NCBI RefSeq assembly: GCF_000620105.1
Contig: NZ_JHVK01000001.1
Coordinates: 1 to 64,000, forward strand
Source: Microvirgula aerodenitrificans DSM 15089
GTDB lineage: Bacteria > Pseudomonadota > Gammaproteobacteria > Burkholderiales > Aquaspirillaceae
Length of the DNA stretch: 64,000 nt
Reading direction: 5' to 3'
Below the pieces are notes generated by a model, which saw nothing but the letters and a program-made list of their open reading frames with translations, ran no database searches and was not told the origin of the DNA. Of the stretch, positions 1 through 8,710 are shown piece by piece. Each line of letters starts with the position of its first letter. Positions within the stretch are counted from its first letter, which is position 1. The position numbers and the translations under genes were made by a program.

Positions 1-1
1 A

Positions 2-688
2 CTGGTCAAGCAGACACAGCGCTTTGCCGACGCGATCAAGGCCGGCAAGCTGGAGGAAGCCCGGGCGCTGTACGCGCCGACCCGTCGCCACTACGAGCGG
101 ATCGAACCGATTGCGGAACTGTTCTCTGACCTGGACACCGCCATTGACGTGCGCGAAGACGACTTCAAGGACAAGGCCAGCGACCCGAACTTCACCGGCT
201 TCCACCGGCTGGAGAAAGCCCTGTTTGCCGACAACAGCACCAGGGGGCTGGACAAGCTGGCCGACAAGCTGGTGGCGGACACGGTGGAACTGCAGACGCG
301 GATCAAGTCACTGAGCATTCCGCCGGCGAAGATGGTCGGCGGTGCGGCCGGTCTGATCGAAGAAGTGGCGGCGACCAAGATCAGTGGCGAGGAAGATCGC
401 TACAGCCATACCGACCTGTGGGACTTCCACGCCAATGTCGAAGGCGCACGCAAGATCGTCGATCTGCTGCGACCGCTGCTGCAGAAGGCTGATGCCGCGC
501 TGCTGGCCCGCATCGATGGCAACTTCAAGGATGTCGACACGTTGCTGGGCAAATACCGCGCAGCGGACGGCGACGGTTTTGTCGACTACGGCAAGGTGAC
601 CGATGCCGACCGCACGGCAATGAAGGGCCCGATCAATACCCTGGCGGAAGACCTGTCCCGCCTGCGTGGCGTGCTCGGCCTCGACTGA
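2..688 (+). CDS. efeO: EfeO-type iron uptake protein (M75/imelysin domain), 3' part
   Basis: Partial: the frame is open from base 2 and ends at TGA 686-688, leaving the last 228 residues; the start lies outside the window. The sequence GFHRLEKALF carries the HxxE signature of the M75/imelysin domain, and the protein is mostly helical as that domain is. EfeO is the periplasmic metal-binding partner of the EfeUOB ferrous/ferric uptake system. The next gene in the same direction is a Dyp-type peroxidase (EfeB), which fits efeUOB order; efeU would be expected to the left. The gap to efeB is 55 bp. The cupredoxin domain, if present, is not visible in this fragment. Confidence 0.85.
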   Translation: MVKQTQRFADAIKAGKLEEARALYAPTRRHYERIEPIAELFSDLDTAIDVREDDFKDKASDPNFTGFHRLEKALFADNSTRGLDKLADKLVADTVELQTRIKSLSIPPAKMVGGAAGLIEEVAATKISGEEDRYSHTDLWDFHANVEGARKIVDLLRPLLQKADAALLARIDGNFKDVDTLLGKYRAADGDGFVDYGKVTDADRTAMKGPINTLAEDLSRLRGVLGLD

Positions 689-743
689 CCCCTCCTCATG
701 CCCTGCCGGCAAGGGATTCGTCGGCAGGGGACGGAATACCATC

Positions 744-2012
744 ATGACTGAAAAAACAGATATTCCTGTGTCCGGGGCAGCGGCCCCCGCCTGCCCGTCG
801 CGTCGCAAATGGCTGCTGGGCATGAGCGCTTTCGGCGGCGGCGCGGTGCTGGGCGCTGCCGGCGCCACCAGCTGGTTCCGCCGGCCGGCTGCTGACCCGG
901 CCCGTGAGCAAGTGCCATTCGACGGTGTTCACCAGGCCGGCATCGTGACCGCAGCCCCGCAGGAAGCGATTTTCATCGCCTTCGACGTGCTGGCGCGCAA
1001 CCGCGAACAACTGGCCGCGCTGTTCCGGCAACTGACCGAACGCATCCGCTTCCTGACTCGTGGCGGCCCGGCGCCGGTGGGCGACGCCCGGCTGCCGCCC
1101 ATGGACTCCGGCGTGATGGGCGCCGAGATCGTGCCGGACGGGCTGACCATCACGGTGGCGGTCGGCGCGACACTGTTCGACGCGCGCTTCGGCCTCGAGG
1201 CGCGCAAGCCGCGGCATCTGGTCCATATGGAAGCCTTTCCGAACGACGCACTCGACGCCGGCTGGTGTGATGGCGACCTGCTGCTGCAGTGCTGCGCCCA
1301 TTCGCGAGAGACGGTCATTCATGCCGTGCGCGACATCATCAAGCACATGCCGGACAAACTGGCGCCGCGCTGGAAGATGGACGGTTTCCTGCCGGCATCG
1401 GCCGTGCGCAGCGGCAGTACGCCGATCAACCTGTTCGGCTTCAAGGACGGGACCGGCAATCCGTCGACGGGCGATGACAAGCTGATGGACGACATGGTCT
1501 GGGTCGGCAGCAAGGACCAGGAGCCGGACTGGGCTGCCGGCGGCAGTTATATGGCGGTGCGTCTGATCCGCTTTCTGCTGGAGCAGTGGGACCGCACGCC
1601 GCTGGGCGAGCAGCAGACCGACTTTGGCCGCGACAAGGCCTCCGGTGCGCCGCTGGGCCGCAAGGCAGAGTTTGACGACCCGGGCTTCGCCGCCGACCCC
1701 GATGGCAAGGGCGTGCCGCTCGACTCGCACATGCGTCGAGCCGAACCGCGCCGGCACGGTCGCCACGATGCCAGGCTGCTGCGCCGCAGCTACAGCTATT
1801 CGGCCGGGCTGACCCGTTCCGGGCAGCTGGACATGGGGCTGGTGTTTGTCAGCTTTCAGGCCAATCTGCAGACCGGCTTTATCGATACGCAAAAGCGCCT
1901 GGACCGCGAGCCGCTGGAGGAATACATCAAGCCGTTTGGCGGCGGGTATTTCTTTGTGTTGCCGGGGGTGAGCGCGCGCGAGGGACTGGGGGAGGGCTTG
2001 CTGCGCGGATAG
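744..2012 (+). CDS. efeB: EfeB deferrochelatase / Dyp-type peroxidase, Tat-exported
   Basis: 422 residues from ATG 744; an upstream in-frame ATG at 666 lies inside efeO and lacks the signal peptide context, so 744 is preferred. The N-terminus has a twin-arginine motif (SRRKWLLG, about residues 21-28) followed by a hydrophobic Gly/Ala stretch, indicating Tat export of a folded haem protein. The Dyp hallmark GFKDGTGNP (GxxDG) is present, and the proximal haem His lies in SHMRRAEPR, where most family members read H-[IM]-R-L-A-N. The family oxidises ferrous iron or releases iron from haem in the periplasm for EfeO/EfeU. The segment just after the His is unusually Arg-rich. It is the last gene of the operon. 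Confidence 0.92.
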   Translation: MTEKTDIPVSGAAAPACPSRRKWLLGMSAFGGGAVLGAAGATSWFRRPAADPAREQVPFDGVHQAGIVTAAPQEAIFIAFDVLARNREQLAALFRQLTERIRFLTRGGPAPVGDARLPPMDSGVMGAEIVPDGLTITVAVGATLFDARFGLEARKPRHLVHMEAFPNDALDAGWCDGDLLLQCCAHSRETVIHAVRDIIKHMPDKLAPRWKMDGFLPASAVRSGSTPINLFGFKDGTGNPSTGDDKLMDDMVWVGSKDQEPDWAAGGSYMAVRLIRFLLEQWDRTPLGEQQTDFGRDKASGAPLGRKAEFDDPGFAADPDGKGVPLDSHMRRAEPRRHGRHDARLLRRSYSYSAGLTRSGQLDMGLVFVSFQANLQTGFIDTQKRLDREPLEEYIKPFGGGYFFVLPGVSAREGLGEGLLRG

Positions 2013-2054
2013 GTGGAAATAGGCGGATGGCATCTGCCGCCCGCCCGCCTGACG

Positions 2055-2085
2055 CAAAAAAGGCCTGCATTTCTGCAAGCCTTTT
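2055..2085 (-). terminator. Rho-independent terminator of tRNA-Phe
   Basis: On the minus strand a 10-bp stem (2074-2083 paired with 2060-2069, one G-U pair) closes a 4-nt loop and is followed by six T. It sits just 3' of the tRNA. On the plus strand the same hairpin is followed by four T and may also stop efeB transcripts. Confidence 0.85.
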
Positions 2086-2091
2086 GAATTC

Positions 2092-2167
2092 TGGTGGCCA
2101 GGGGCGGAATCGAACCGTCGACACGCGGATTTTCAATCCGCTGCTCTACCAACTGAGCTACCTGGCC
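2092..2167 (-). tRNA. tRNA-Phe (GAA)
   Basis: 76 nt including an encoded CCA (2092-2094). The acceptor arm GGCCAGG pairs with CCTGGCC, the D-loop reads AGCTCAGTTGGTAGAGC, the anticodon stem GCGGA/TCCGC closes the loop TTGAAAA with anticodon GAA, and the T-arm contains GGTTCGATTCC. All arms of a standard class I tRNA are accounted for. It stands alone between convergent efeB and maiA, with its own terminator downstream. Confidence 0.97.
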
Positions 2168-2315
2168 ATCTCTCGTTGCTGCGCTGTGCGCTGCGTTGAG
2201 GACGCGAATTAAACCGTAAACCGGGGTGGTGGTCAAGCGCTTTCTGCAAAAAAGTGCCGCCGGCCGAAATGGCGGCCGGATTTCCGGCTTTTTGCAAATC
2301 GCCGGGCTGGCCGGT

Positions 2316-2948
2316 TCAGCGGCCCGGCTGTACTGGCTGGGCGGCGATAAAGGCCGGCAGGGTCATCAGATGGGCGTCGATGGCGACCAGGCGCGGGAAG
2401 TCGTCCAGCGGCAGGTCGTAGCGGCGTGCCGTGTACAGCTGCGGGGCCAGGCACAGGTCGGCCAGCGTCACCGTGTCACCATGGCAGCAGGCACCGGCAT
2501 TGTCGGCCGCCAGCCGCTCCAGCGTGGCCAGACCGCTGTGGATCCAGTGCCGGACCCAGTTGCCGCGCTGCATGTCGTCAGCGCCGAAGTCCGCTTCCAG
2601 CTGCTGGAGCACGCGCAGGTTCTGCAGTGGATGGGTGTCGCAGGCCAGGGTCAGCGCCATCGAGCGGATGGTGGCACGCGCACGCGGGTTTGGTGGCAGC
2701 AGCGGCGGGGTGTCCGGCCAGGCTTCGTCCAGATAGGCGCAGATGGCCAGCGATTGCGACACGCGCAGGGCGCCGTCGACCAGCAGTGGCACCAGCCCGG
2801 CCGGATTCAGCCGCAGGTAGTCGGCATCGCGCTGCTGGCCGTGGCGCAGGTCCACCGGCCGCGACTCGAATTCGAGCCCTTTCAGGTGCAGCGCAATCCG
2901 CACCCGGTAGGCCGCACTGGAACGCCAGTAGTCGTAAAGAATCAGCAT
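2316..2948 (-). CDS. maiA: Maleylacetoacetate isomerase (zeta-class GST)
   Basis: 210 residues. The N-terminal thioredoxin-like fold carries the zeta GST motif SSAAYRVRIAL (residues 10-20) with the catalytic Ser-Ser, and the NPAGLVPLL loop follows. It catalyses glutathione-dependent cis-trans isomerisation of maleylacetoacetate to fumarylacetoacetate in the cytoplasm, the step before fahA. It is the last gene of the Phe/Tyr catabolic operon and overlaps fahA by 7 bp, so translational coupling is likely. Length matches the family (about 210-215 residues). Confidence 0.93.
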   Translation of the reverse strand: MLILYDYWRSSAAYRVRIALHLKGLEFESRPVDLRHGQQRDADYLRLNPAGLVPLLVDGALRVSQSLAICAYLDEAWPDTPPLLPPNPRARATIRSMALTLACDTHPLQNLRVLQQLEADFGADDMQRGNWVRHWIHSGLATLERLAADNAGACCHGDTVTLADLCLAPQLYTARRYDLPLDDFPRLVAIDAHLMTLPAFIAAQPVQPGR

Positions 2949-3916
2949 GCGGCCACCTGCTGCTCGATGGCGCCAAAGACCGACTGGCCGTCGCTGCCGC
3001 GCATGTCGAAGCGGACCTTGTCGCCAGGCATCAGCCAGGGGGTGTGCGGAGTGCCGTCGGCCTGGTGCTCGCGCATGCGCCGTTCGGCAATGCAGGCTTC
3101 GCCGACCGATGGGTCGGCATTGGATACCGTGCCGGAGCCGATAATGCTGCCGGCGACCAGTGGGCGGGTGCGTGCCGCATGGGCAATAAGCTGCGGAAAG
3201 GAAAAATGCATGGCACTGGCATGCGGGTGGCCGAACGGTTTGCCGTTCAGCGTCACCTCCAGCGGTAACTGCACGCGGCCGTCATGCCAGGCGTCACCAA
3301 GCTCGTCGGGGGTGACGGCAACCGGGCTGGCGCTCGACGCCGGCTTGCTCTGGTAGAAGCCGAAGCCGCGCGCCAGCTCGGCGGGAATCAGCCCGCGCAG
3401 GCTGACGTCGTTGACCAGCATCAGCAGGCGGATGCCGGTGGCCGCAGTCAGTTCGTCGCAGCCGGCCGGCAGGTCGCCGGTAATCGCGGCAACTTCGCCC
3501 TCGAAATCCAGGCCCCAGGCTGCATCGCGCCACGGGATCGGCGCGGTCGGTGCCAGCCAGCCGCCACTGTCGCCCTGATACATCAGCGGCGTCTGGTACA
3601 GCTCGGCCGGCATGTCCGCACCCCGGGCCCGCCGTACCAGTTCGACGTGGGACAGAAAGGCGCTGCCATCAGCGAACAGATAGGCGCGGGGCAGCGGGGC
3701 TGCGCAGTCGGCGGCGACGAATGGCAGGCTGCCGGACAATTCGCCGTTGTCGAGTGCGGCGGCGATTTCAGCCAGCCGCGGGGCGACCTGTTCCCACCGG
3801 TCGAGGGCGTCCTGCAGCGTTGGCGCGATGCCGGGCACGGCCACGCAGCGGCTCAGGTCGCGGCTGACTACCACCAGGCGGCCATCGCGGCCGTGTTTGA
3901 TTGACGCAAGTTTCAT
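2942..3916 (-). CDS. fahA: Fumarylacetoacetate hydrolase
   Basis: 324 residues. It has the FAH-family pattern of bacterial enzymes of about 320-335 residues: an N-terminal region with KHGRDGRLVVVSRD, then the catalytic domain with a metal-site run around DFEGEVAAITG and the GTVSNADPSVGEACIAE segment. It hydrolyses fumarylacetoacetate to fumarate and acetoacetate, the final step of tyrosine degradation. A GGGAC Shine-Dalgarno precedes the ATG. It lies between hmgA and maiA in the catabolic operon; gaps are 33 bp upstream and a 7-bp overlap downstream. Confidence 0.92.
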   Translation of the reverse strand: MKLASIKHGRDGRLVVVSRDLSRCVAVPGIAPTLQDALDRWEQVAPRLAEIAAALDNGELSGSLPFVAADCAAPLPRAYLFADGSAFLSHVELVRRARGADMPAELYQTPLMYQGDSGGWLAPTAPIPWRDAAWGLDFEGEVAAITGDLPAGCDELTAATGIRLLMLVNDVSLRGLIPAELARGFGFYQSKPASSASPVAVTPDELGDAWHDGRVQLPLEVTLNGKPFGHPHASAMHFSFPQLIAHAARTRPLVAGSIIGSGTVSNADPSVGEACIAERRMREHQADGTPHTPWLMPGDKVRFDMRGSDGQSVFGAIEQQVAAC

Positions 3917-3949
3917 GGTGTCCCTGTCGTGTCCCGGTTGGTCTGGTGC

Positions 3950-5071
3950 TCAGCCCTTCCAGGAATCCGCGTAAGCCGTCCATTCCACGCCGTCCGGCAA
4001 CGGCGCAACCAATAGGGGTTTGCGACTGTCCACCATCACCGCGACCTCGTCGGTAAAGGCCCGCGCGCCGGCCGCCGCCGTGGCGAAGGCTTTCGGATGC
4101 GGGCCGTGGGGCAGGCCGGTCGGATGCAGCGTGGCCATGCCCGGGTAGATGTGGTCGCGGCTCATGAACTCGCCGGCGTGATAGAAGATAAATTCATCGT
4201 AGTCGTCATTGCTGTGGAAAAACGGCAGTTTCAATGCGCCAGGGTCGGATTCCAGCGGGCGGGGTACAAAAGTGCTGATCATGAAGCCCGGCGCGAAGAA
4301 GGTCGCGTGCACGGTCGGCGGCAGGTGGTAGCGATGGCTCATGACCGGGCGGATGTCGCGCCAGTTGAGCGCGAACGCACACAGGTCGCCGTGCCAGCCG
4401 ATGCTGTCCAGCGGATTGAACGGGTAGCGCAGCGTGCTGACGCGGTCGAAACGCTTGACCCGGACCGCAGTCGGCGTATCGCCCTGCTGGGCCAGAAAGG
4501 CATCGTCGATGACCGGCGTGCGCAGGCAGGCGGCGTCGAACAGGGCGTGGCGGCCAAGCAGGCCCCTGTCCGGCAGATCGTAGCGACCGTCGATGGCCTC
4601 GATCAGCAGCATCGGCCCCGGTGTCGCCGGTTCCAGCCGCCACAGCGCACCACGCGGCAGCAGCAGGTAGTCGCCGTCGCGGTAGTCGAGCCGGCCCCAG
4701 TCGCAGAACAGCGTGCCGGCACCGGCATGGACGAACAGCAGCAGGTCGCCATCGGCGTCGCGTACCAGCGGTGTCGGTTGCCCTGCGCGCCATTGGCGGA
4801 TGGCCAGTTGCCGGTTGCCGAGCAGCAGCGGCGCGCTCCACGGGCAGGTATCACTGGCGGGCAGCAGGTTGAAATCGAATGCGCGCGGCCGCAGCTCGCC
4901 GTCGATCGCTGACCAGCCGGTCGGCGGGTGGGCGTGATGGAAGTGACAGGCCGGACCGGCAAAGCCGTCACGGCCCATCTCGCGTTCGTAGCTGCCTGCC
5001 GGCAGGTCGGCATGCGCCTGCGGCGAGTGGCGGCCCTGTGCCAGCGGCCAGTAGATCGGTGAGGTGCTCAT
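3950..5071 (-). CDS. hmgA: Homogentisate 1,2-dioxygenase (short bacterial form)
   Basis: 373 residues, of the shorter bacterial type (eukaryotic enzymes are about 440). A cupin fold is suggested by the central beta-rich region. The Fe(II) ligands typical of the family are seen as HSNDDYDE (His and Glu six residues apart) and a downstream His in HPTGLPHGPHP. It opens the ring of homogentisate to maleylacetoacetate with O2. The start ATG overlaps the hppD stop (ATGA), so the two are translationally coupled. Operon position agrees with the pathway. Confidence 0.9.
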   Translation of the reverse strand: MSTSPIYWPLAQGRHSPQAHADLPAGSYEREMGRDGFAGPACHFHHAHPPTGWSAIDGELRPRAFDFNLLPASDTCPWSAPLLLGNRQLAIRQWRAGQPTPLVRDADGDLLLFVHAGAGTLFCDWGRLDYRDGDYLLLPRGALWRLEPATPGPMLLIEAIDGRYDLPDRGLLGRHALFDAACLRTPVIDDAFLAQQGDTPTAVRVKRFDRVSTLRYPFNPLDSIGWHGDLCAFALNWRDIRPVMSHRYHLPPTVHATFFAPGFMISTFVPRPLESDPGALKLPFFHSNDDYDEFIFYHAGEFMSRDHIYPGMATLHPTGLPHGPHPKAFATAAAGARAFTDEVAVMVDSRKPLLVAPLPDGVEWTAYADSWKG

Positions 5072-6126
5072 TGCGGGGCCCCCGTGTCGGACAGCACACC
5101 CCGTGCGACCTGGTCGCGCTCGATGGCCTCGAACAGCGCGCGGAAATTGCCTTCGCCGAAGCCCTCGTCACCCTTGCGCTGGATGATCTCGAAGAAAATC
5201 GGCCCGATGACGGTATCGGTGAAAATCTGCAGCAACCGCCCGCCGCCGGGGCTGCCGTCGATCAGGATGCGATCGCTGCGCAGACGCGCCAGGTCTTCGC
5301 CATGGCCGGGCAGGCGGGCATCGACGCCGTCGTAGTAGCTGTCCGGCGTGTCGAGAAAACGCACGCCGCGCGCACGCAGTGCCTCGACTGTTGCATAGAT
5401 GTCGTCGCAGCCGAGCGCGATGTGCTGGACCCCTTCGCCATGGTAGGCGCGCAGGTACTCCTCGATCTGCGAGCGGTCATCGGCCGATTCGTTGATCGGG
5501 ATGCGGATCTTGCCGCACGGGCTGGTCATCGCCCGGCTCCTGAGCCCGGTCAGTTTGCCCTCGATGTCGAAATAGCGGATCTCGCGGAAATTGAACAGCC
5601 GCTGGTAGAAACCGGCCCAGTCGTCCATATGGCCGCGTTCGACGTTGTGGGTCAGGTGATCGATGCCGGTCAGGCCGCACCCCCGGGTATCGGCCGGGGT
5701 CAGCCGGAAATCGACGTCGTACAGCGAATGCTCGCCGAAGCGCTCGACCAGGTACAGGCAGGCGCCGCCGATGCCCCTGATCGCCGGCAGGTTCAGTTCC
5801 ATCGGCCCGGCGCGGTGCGGAACGCCCTCGGCGCCGAGCTCGAGCGCGCGCCGGTAGGCATCGGCGGCATTGCCGACCCGGAAGGCAAAGGCGCACACCG
5901 ACGGGCCGTGCAGGCGGGCGAAGTCGGCGCCGAAACTGGCCGGTTCGGCATTGACGATGAAATGGATATCACCCTGCTGCCACAGCGCGACGCGCTTGGT
6001 GCGGTGCAGGCCGGTACGGACGAAGCCCAGTTGGGTGAACAGCGCTTCCAGCGCCGCGGGCTCGGGGGCGACGAATTCGATGAACTCGAAACCGTCGGTT
6101 CCCATCGGATTGAGGGGGTCTGCCAT
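5068..6126 (-). CDS. hppD: 4-hydroxyphenylpyruvate dioxygenase
   Basis: 352 residues. The start at 6126 (MADPLNPMGTDGFEFIEF) is preceded by a GAGGAGA Shine-Dalgarno and matches family N-termini; a longer in-frame extension to 6462 lies inside phhA and is rejected. It has two vicinal-oxygen-chelate halves, with iron-ligand positions GIDHLTHNV and GVQHIALGCDDI and the C-terminal Glu in the GPIFFEIIQRKGDEGFGEGNF segment region. It converts 4-hydroxyphenylpyruvate to homogentisate. It lies 62 bp downstream of phhA. Confidence 0.94.
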   Translation of the reverse strand: MADPLNPMGTDGFEFIEFVAPEPAALEALFTQLGFVRTGLHRTKRVALWQQGDIHFIVNAEPASFGADFARLHGPSVCAFAFRVGNAADAYRRALELGAEGVPHRAGPMELNLPAIRGIGGACLYLVERFGEHSLYDVDFRLTPADTRGCGLTGIDHLTHNVERGHMDDWAGFYQRLFNFREIRYFDIEGKLTGLRSRAMTSPCGKIRIPINESADDRSQIEEYLRAYHGEGVQHIALGCDDIYATVEALRARGVRFLDTPDSYYDGVDARLPGHGEDLARLRSDRILIDGSPGGGRLLQIFTDTVIGPIFFEIIQRKGDEGFGEGNFRALFEAIERDQVARGVLSDTGAPQ

Positions 6127-6188
6127 GCGTATTGTCTCCTCGTGTGTTCCCGCTCTGGATGGCGGGAATCGGGTGCTGCCGGTGTTGC

Positions 6189-6941
6189 TCAGCCGAGCCG
6201 GGCCTCGCGGCACCAGGCGGCAAAATCGTCTTCGAGCTGGTCGAAACTGTCGATGACGAACAGGTCGTTCTGCATGTGCCAGATGTCGTAATCGCGCGCG
6301 GCGATGGCATCGAGGTCGAAATCGTGGCGGGTAACCGCGTCGGACAGACTGTGCAGCACCTCGCCCGGTGATGACACGATGCCCGAACCATAGATGCGCA
6401 GCCCTTCGGCCGCACGAATCAGGCCGAACTCGACCGTGTACCAGTAGATGCGCGGCAGCCACTCGGTGGCCGGATGGCCGCTGGCGAACGCTGCCTTGCC
6501 GGCATGACCGAAGCGCTCGAAGAAAGCGGCGAAGCGCGAGTGGGTCAGCAGCGGTGCGTGGCCGATCAGGTCATGGAACATGTCCGGCGCCGGGGTGTAG
6601 TCGAGCTCGTCCGGCTTGCGGATAAAGTCGGTGGACGGAAAACAGCGTCCGGCCAGCAGGGTGAAGAAGTCGTCGTTCTCGACCAGTCCGGCGACCCGGG
6701 TCAGCCGCCAGCCGGTGTATTGCTCGATGCGGCGGCTGATGTCGACCAGTCGTGGCAGCCGGGTTTCCGACAGCTCCAGCCGGGCCAGACCGGCCAGGTA
6801 CTCGTCACAGGCGCGGCCGGGCAGCAGTTCGCGCTGGCGCGCATACAGGCGCGTCCAGGTCTCATGCTCGGTATCGCTGTAGTCGGGGACAGGGAAAGTG
6901 GCCAGATCGACCATGCAGGCGGTGTCGGATGGGGCGGACAT
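6189..6941 (-). CDS. phhA: Phenylalanine-4-hydroxylase (monomeric bacterial type)
   Basis: 250 residues, just the catalytic domain without the regulatory ACT domain of animal enzymes. Iron ligands His123 and His128 sit in PDMFHDLIGHAPLL, and Glu171 follows in YWYTVEFG. It hydroxylates phenylalanine to tyrosine with a pterin cofactor and O2. As first gene of the operon it feeds hppD via a tyrosine aminotransferase not found in this window. A divergent AsnC/Lrp regulator starts 167 bp away. An alternative start at Met10 cannot be excluded. Confidence 0.94.
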   Translation of the reverse strand: MSAPSDTACMVDLATFPVPDYSDTEHETWTRLYARQRELLPGRACDEYLAGLARLELSETRLPRLVDISRRIEQYTGWRLTRVAGLVENDDFFTLLAGRCFPSTDFIRKPDELDYTPAPDMFHDLIGHAPLLTHSRFAAFFERFGHAGKAAFASGHPATEWLPRIYWYTVEFGLIRAAEGLRIYGSGIVSSPGEVLHSLSDAVTRHDFDLDAIAARDYDIWHMQNDLFVIDSFDQLEDDFAAWCREARLG

Positions 6942-7028
6942 CAGGGGCTCCCGGGCGACCGTCCCGGGCAGGGAAGGCGCGATATGGACCGGACGAAGTC
7001 GTCAATTAGAGCGTAGACGTCGCACAAA

Positions 7029-7041
7029 GCAATTTTGTTGC
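7029..7041. promoter_or_regulatory. Candidate Lrp/AsnC operator in the phhA-asnC intergenic region
   Basis: The inverted repeat GCAA-TTTTG-TTGC lies in an AT-rich island between the divergent phhA and AsnC/Lrp genes, just upstream of a TACAAT that could be the -10 of the regulator. Lrp-family proteins favour such short AT-centred palindromes. The assignment is inference from position. Confidence 0.35.
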
Positions 7042-7108
7042 ATTGTTGCTCATGGGTACAATATGCGGGACATGAATCACGGATTCAGCGCAATCTGGAT
7101 AGCACGAA

Positions 7109-7597
7109 ATGCCAAGCCTCGAACTAGACAAGACAGACATCAAGATTCTCGCCGCCCTGCAGAAGAATGGCAGGCTGACCAATGTGGAGCTGGCCGAAAC
7201 CGTCGCCCTATCGCCCTCGCCGTGCCTGCGACGCCTGAAGCAGCTGGAGGAAAGCGGCGTGATCCGCCAGTATGTGGCCCTGCTCGAGCCGGCCCGTATC
7301 GGGCTGGGCCTGCAGGCATTCGTCCGCGTATCGCTGGAAAAGCGCGACGGCGAGTCGATCAACGCCTTCAGCCGCGCGGTGCGCAGCTGGCCGGAAGTCA
7401 TCAGCGGCTTCGCCATGACCGGCGAAGTGGACTTCCTGCTGCACGTGTATTTCGAGGACCTGGAGCACTTCTCGCGCTTCATCATGAACACGCTGATCAC
7501 CCACCCGGGCGTGTCGGACGTGAAATCCAGCTTCGTGCTGAACGAGATCAAGCACACGACAGCGTTGCCGCTGTCGCATATGGGCATCCCGTCCTGA
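7109..7597 (+). CDS. AsnC/Lrp-family regulator, probable regulator of aromatic amino-acid catabolism
   Basis: 162 residues. An N-terminal winged helix (LDKTDIKILAALQKNGRLTN to residue 60) with recognition helix SPSPCLRRLKQLEESG is followed by an alpha/beta effector domain of the RAM/AsnC type ending in VLNEIKHTTALPL. These proteins bind amino acids and form octamers or dimers on DNA. It is transcribed divergently from phhA, which suggests it senses phenylalanine or tyrosine and controls the catabolic operon, as PhhR-unrelated Lrp regulators do elsewhere; the ligand is not established here. Confidence 0.88.
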   Translation: MPSLELDKTDIKILAALQKNGRLTNVELAETVALSPSPCLRRLKQLEESGVIRQYVALLEPARIGLGLQAFVRVSLEKRDGESINAFSRAVRSWPEVISGFAMTGEVDFLLHVYFEDLEHFSRFIMNTLITHPGVSDVKSSFVLNEIKHTTALPLSHMGIPS

Positions 7598-7606
7598 GCG
7601 CAGGCG

Positions 7607-8143
7607 TCACGGGGCCGGGCGCAGTCCCGGCCGGATCGCATCCAGTATCTCCGGGGCATCCGGTTTGGTGAGCGTGCCGAAAGCGGTAACGGTCTTGCCG
7701 CCCGGCGCGATCACGTACTTGTGGAAATTCCAGCGCGGCACGTCGCCGGTTGCCGCCTTCAGTTGTTTGAAGAACGGGATGGCCTTGCTGCCGGTCACCA
7801 CCGAGCTTTCCACCATCGGGAACTGGACGAAATAAGTCAGCCGGCAGAAATCGCCGATTTCCTTGTTGCTGGGAAGCTCCTGGCGGAAGTCGTTGCTCGG
7901 GAAACCGATGACCAGCAGCCCGCGCGGCTTGTAGTCGCGGTACAGCTTTTCCAGCGCGTCGAACTGCGGCGCAAAGCCGCACTTGCTGGCGGTGTTTACC
8001 ACCAGAATCGGCTGATCCGCGTACTGACACAGGTCGAGGCTGCTGCCGTCCAGCAGTTTGAAGCGGTGGTCGAGCAGCGGCGGGCAGGCGGCATTGGCCA
8101 TGCCGGCGATCAGCAGCAGGGAGAGAGGAAGCAGGCGGGGCAT
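7607..8143 (-). CDS. Exported glutathione peroxidase-family protein
   Basis: 178 residues. The first 18 form a Sec signal peptide ending at ANA-A. The mature part has the GPx peroxidatic Cys in TASKCGF, and the Trp of the catalytic site in PRWNFHKY. The usual second motif, with Cys and Gln (FPCNQF in many bacterial enzymes), reads FPSNDF, so the common resolving Cys and the catalytic Gln position are changed. The protein probably reduces peroxides in the periplasm, but its electron donor is unclear. Convergent with the AsnC/Lrp gene, 9 bp apart. Confidence 0.85.
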   Translation of the reverse strand: MPRLLPLSLLLIAGMANAACPPLLDHRFKLLDGSSLDLCQYADQPILVVNTASKCGFAPQFDALEKLYRDYKPRGLLVIGFPSNDFRQELPSNKEIGDFCRLTYFVQFPMVESSVVTGSKAIPFFKQLKAATGDVPRWNFHKYVIAPGGKTVTAFGTLTKPDAPEILDAIRPGLRPAP

Positions 8144-8220
8144 CAGGAGTCCTGTCTATCGAGTCATCTTCAAACCTGATGATAGAGCGAATGGAGCGCC
8201 CTGATGCCCTTGTCCGTTGC

Positions 8221-8592
8221 CTATTCCTTTGCTGCCGCGTCCTCGGCAATCTGACGATGCACTTCCGCCATGTCGACCGACTTGATCTGCCCGATCAGCT
8301 GTTCGAGCTGGGGCGCGGACAGTGCGCCGGCCTGGTTGAACAGCATCACCTGTTCGCGGAACACCATCAGCGTCGGGATCGAGCGGATGCGGAAAGCATT
8401 GGCCAGGTCCTGTTCTTCCTCGGTGTTGATCTTGACGAAGCGTATGTCCGGATGGGCTTCGGATGCGGCTTCGAACACCGGGGCGAAATTGCGGCACGGG
8501 CCGCACCACGGCGCCCAGAAATCGACGACAAGCGGACGCTCATCGTCCAGCGCGGTTTTGAATGTGTCCTGATTCAGGTTTTCGACGGCCAT
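8221..8592 (-). CDS. Thioredoxin-like protein (WCGPC)
   Basis: 123 residues from the ATG at 8592, chosen because AAAGGAG sits 8 bp upstream; a longer in-frame reading to 8691 has no such site. The active site WCGPC is at residues 29-33 in a complete thioredoxin fold with the cis-Pro loop RSIPTLMVF. A C-terminal extension of about 20 residues (after LIGQIKSVD) goes beyond classic TrxA. Cytoplasmic disulfide reductase is the likely role. Its ribosome-binding site is complementary over 11 nt to the small RNAs at 10992-11234. Confidence 0.9.
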   Translation of the reverse strand: MAVENLNQDTFKTALDDERPLVVDFWAPWCGPCRNFAPVFEAASEAHPDIRFVKINTEEEQDLANAFRIRSIPTLMVFREQVMLFNQAGALSAPQLEQLIGQIKSVDMAEVHRQIAEDAAAKE

Positions 8593-8710
8593 GAGGGTCT
8601 CCTTTGCATTGGGCGGCGCGAGTGGCCGGATGCTGCGCAGATGGCGTCGCCTGCCGGCAAGGCAAGCGGCGGGCGGGATTGAATTTTTCATCCCGCCCGA
8701 TAGTGTCGCA

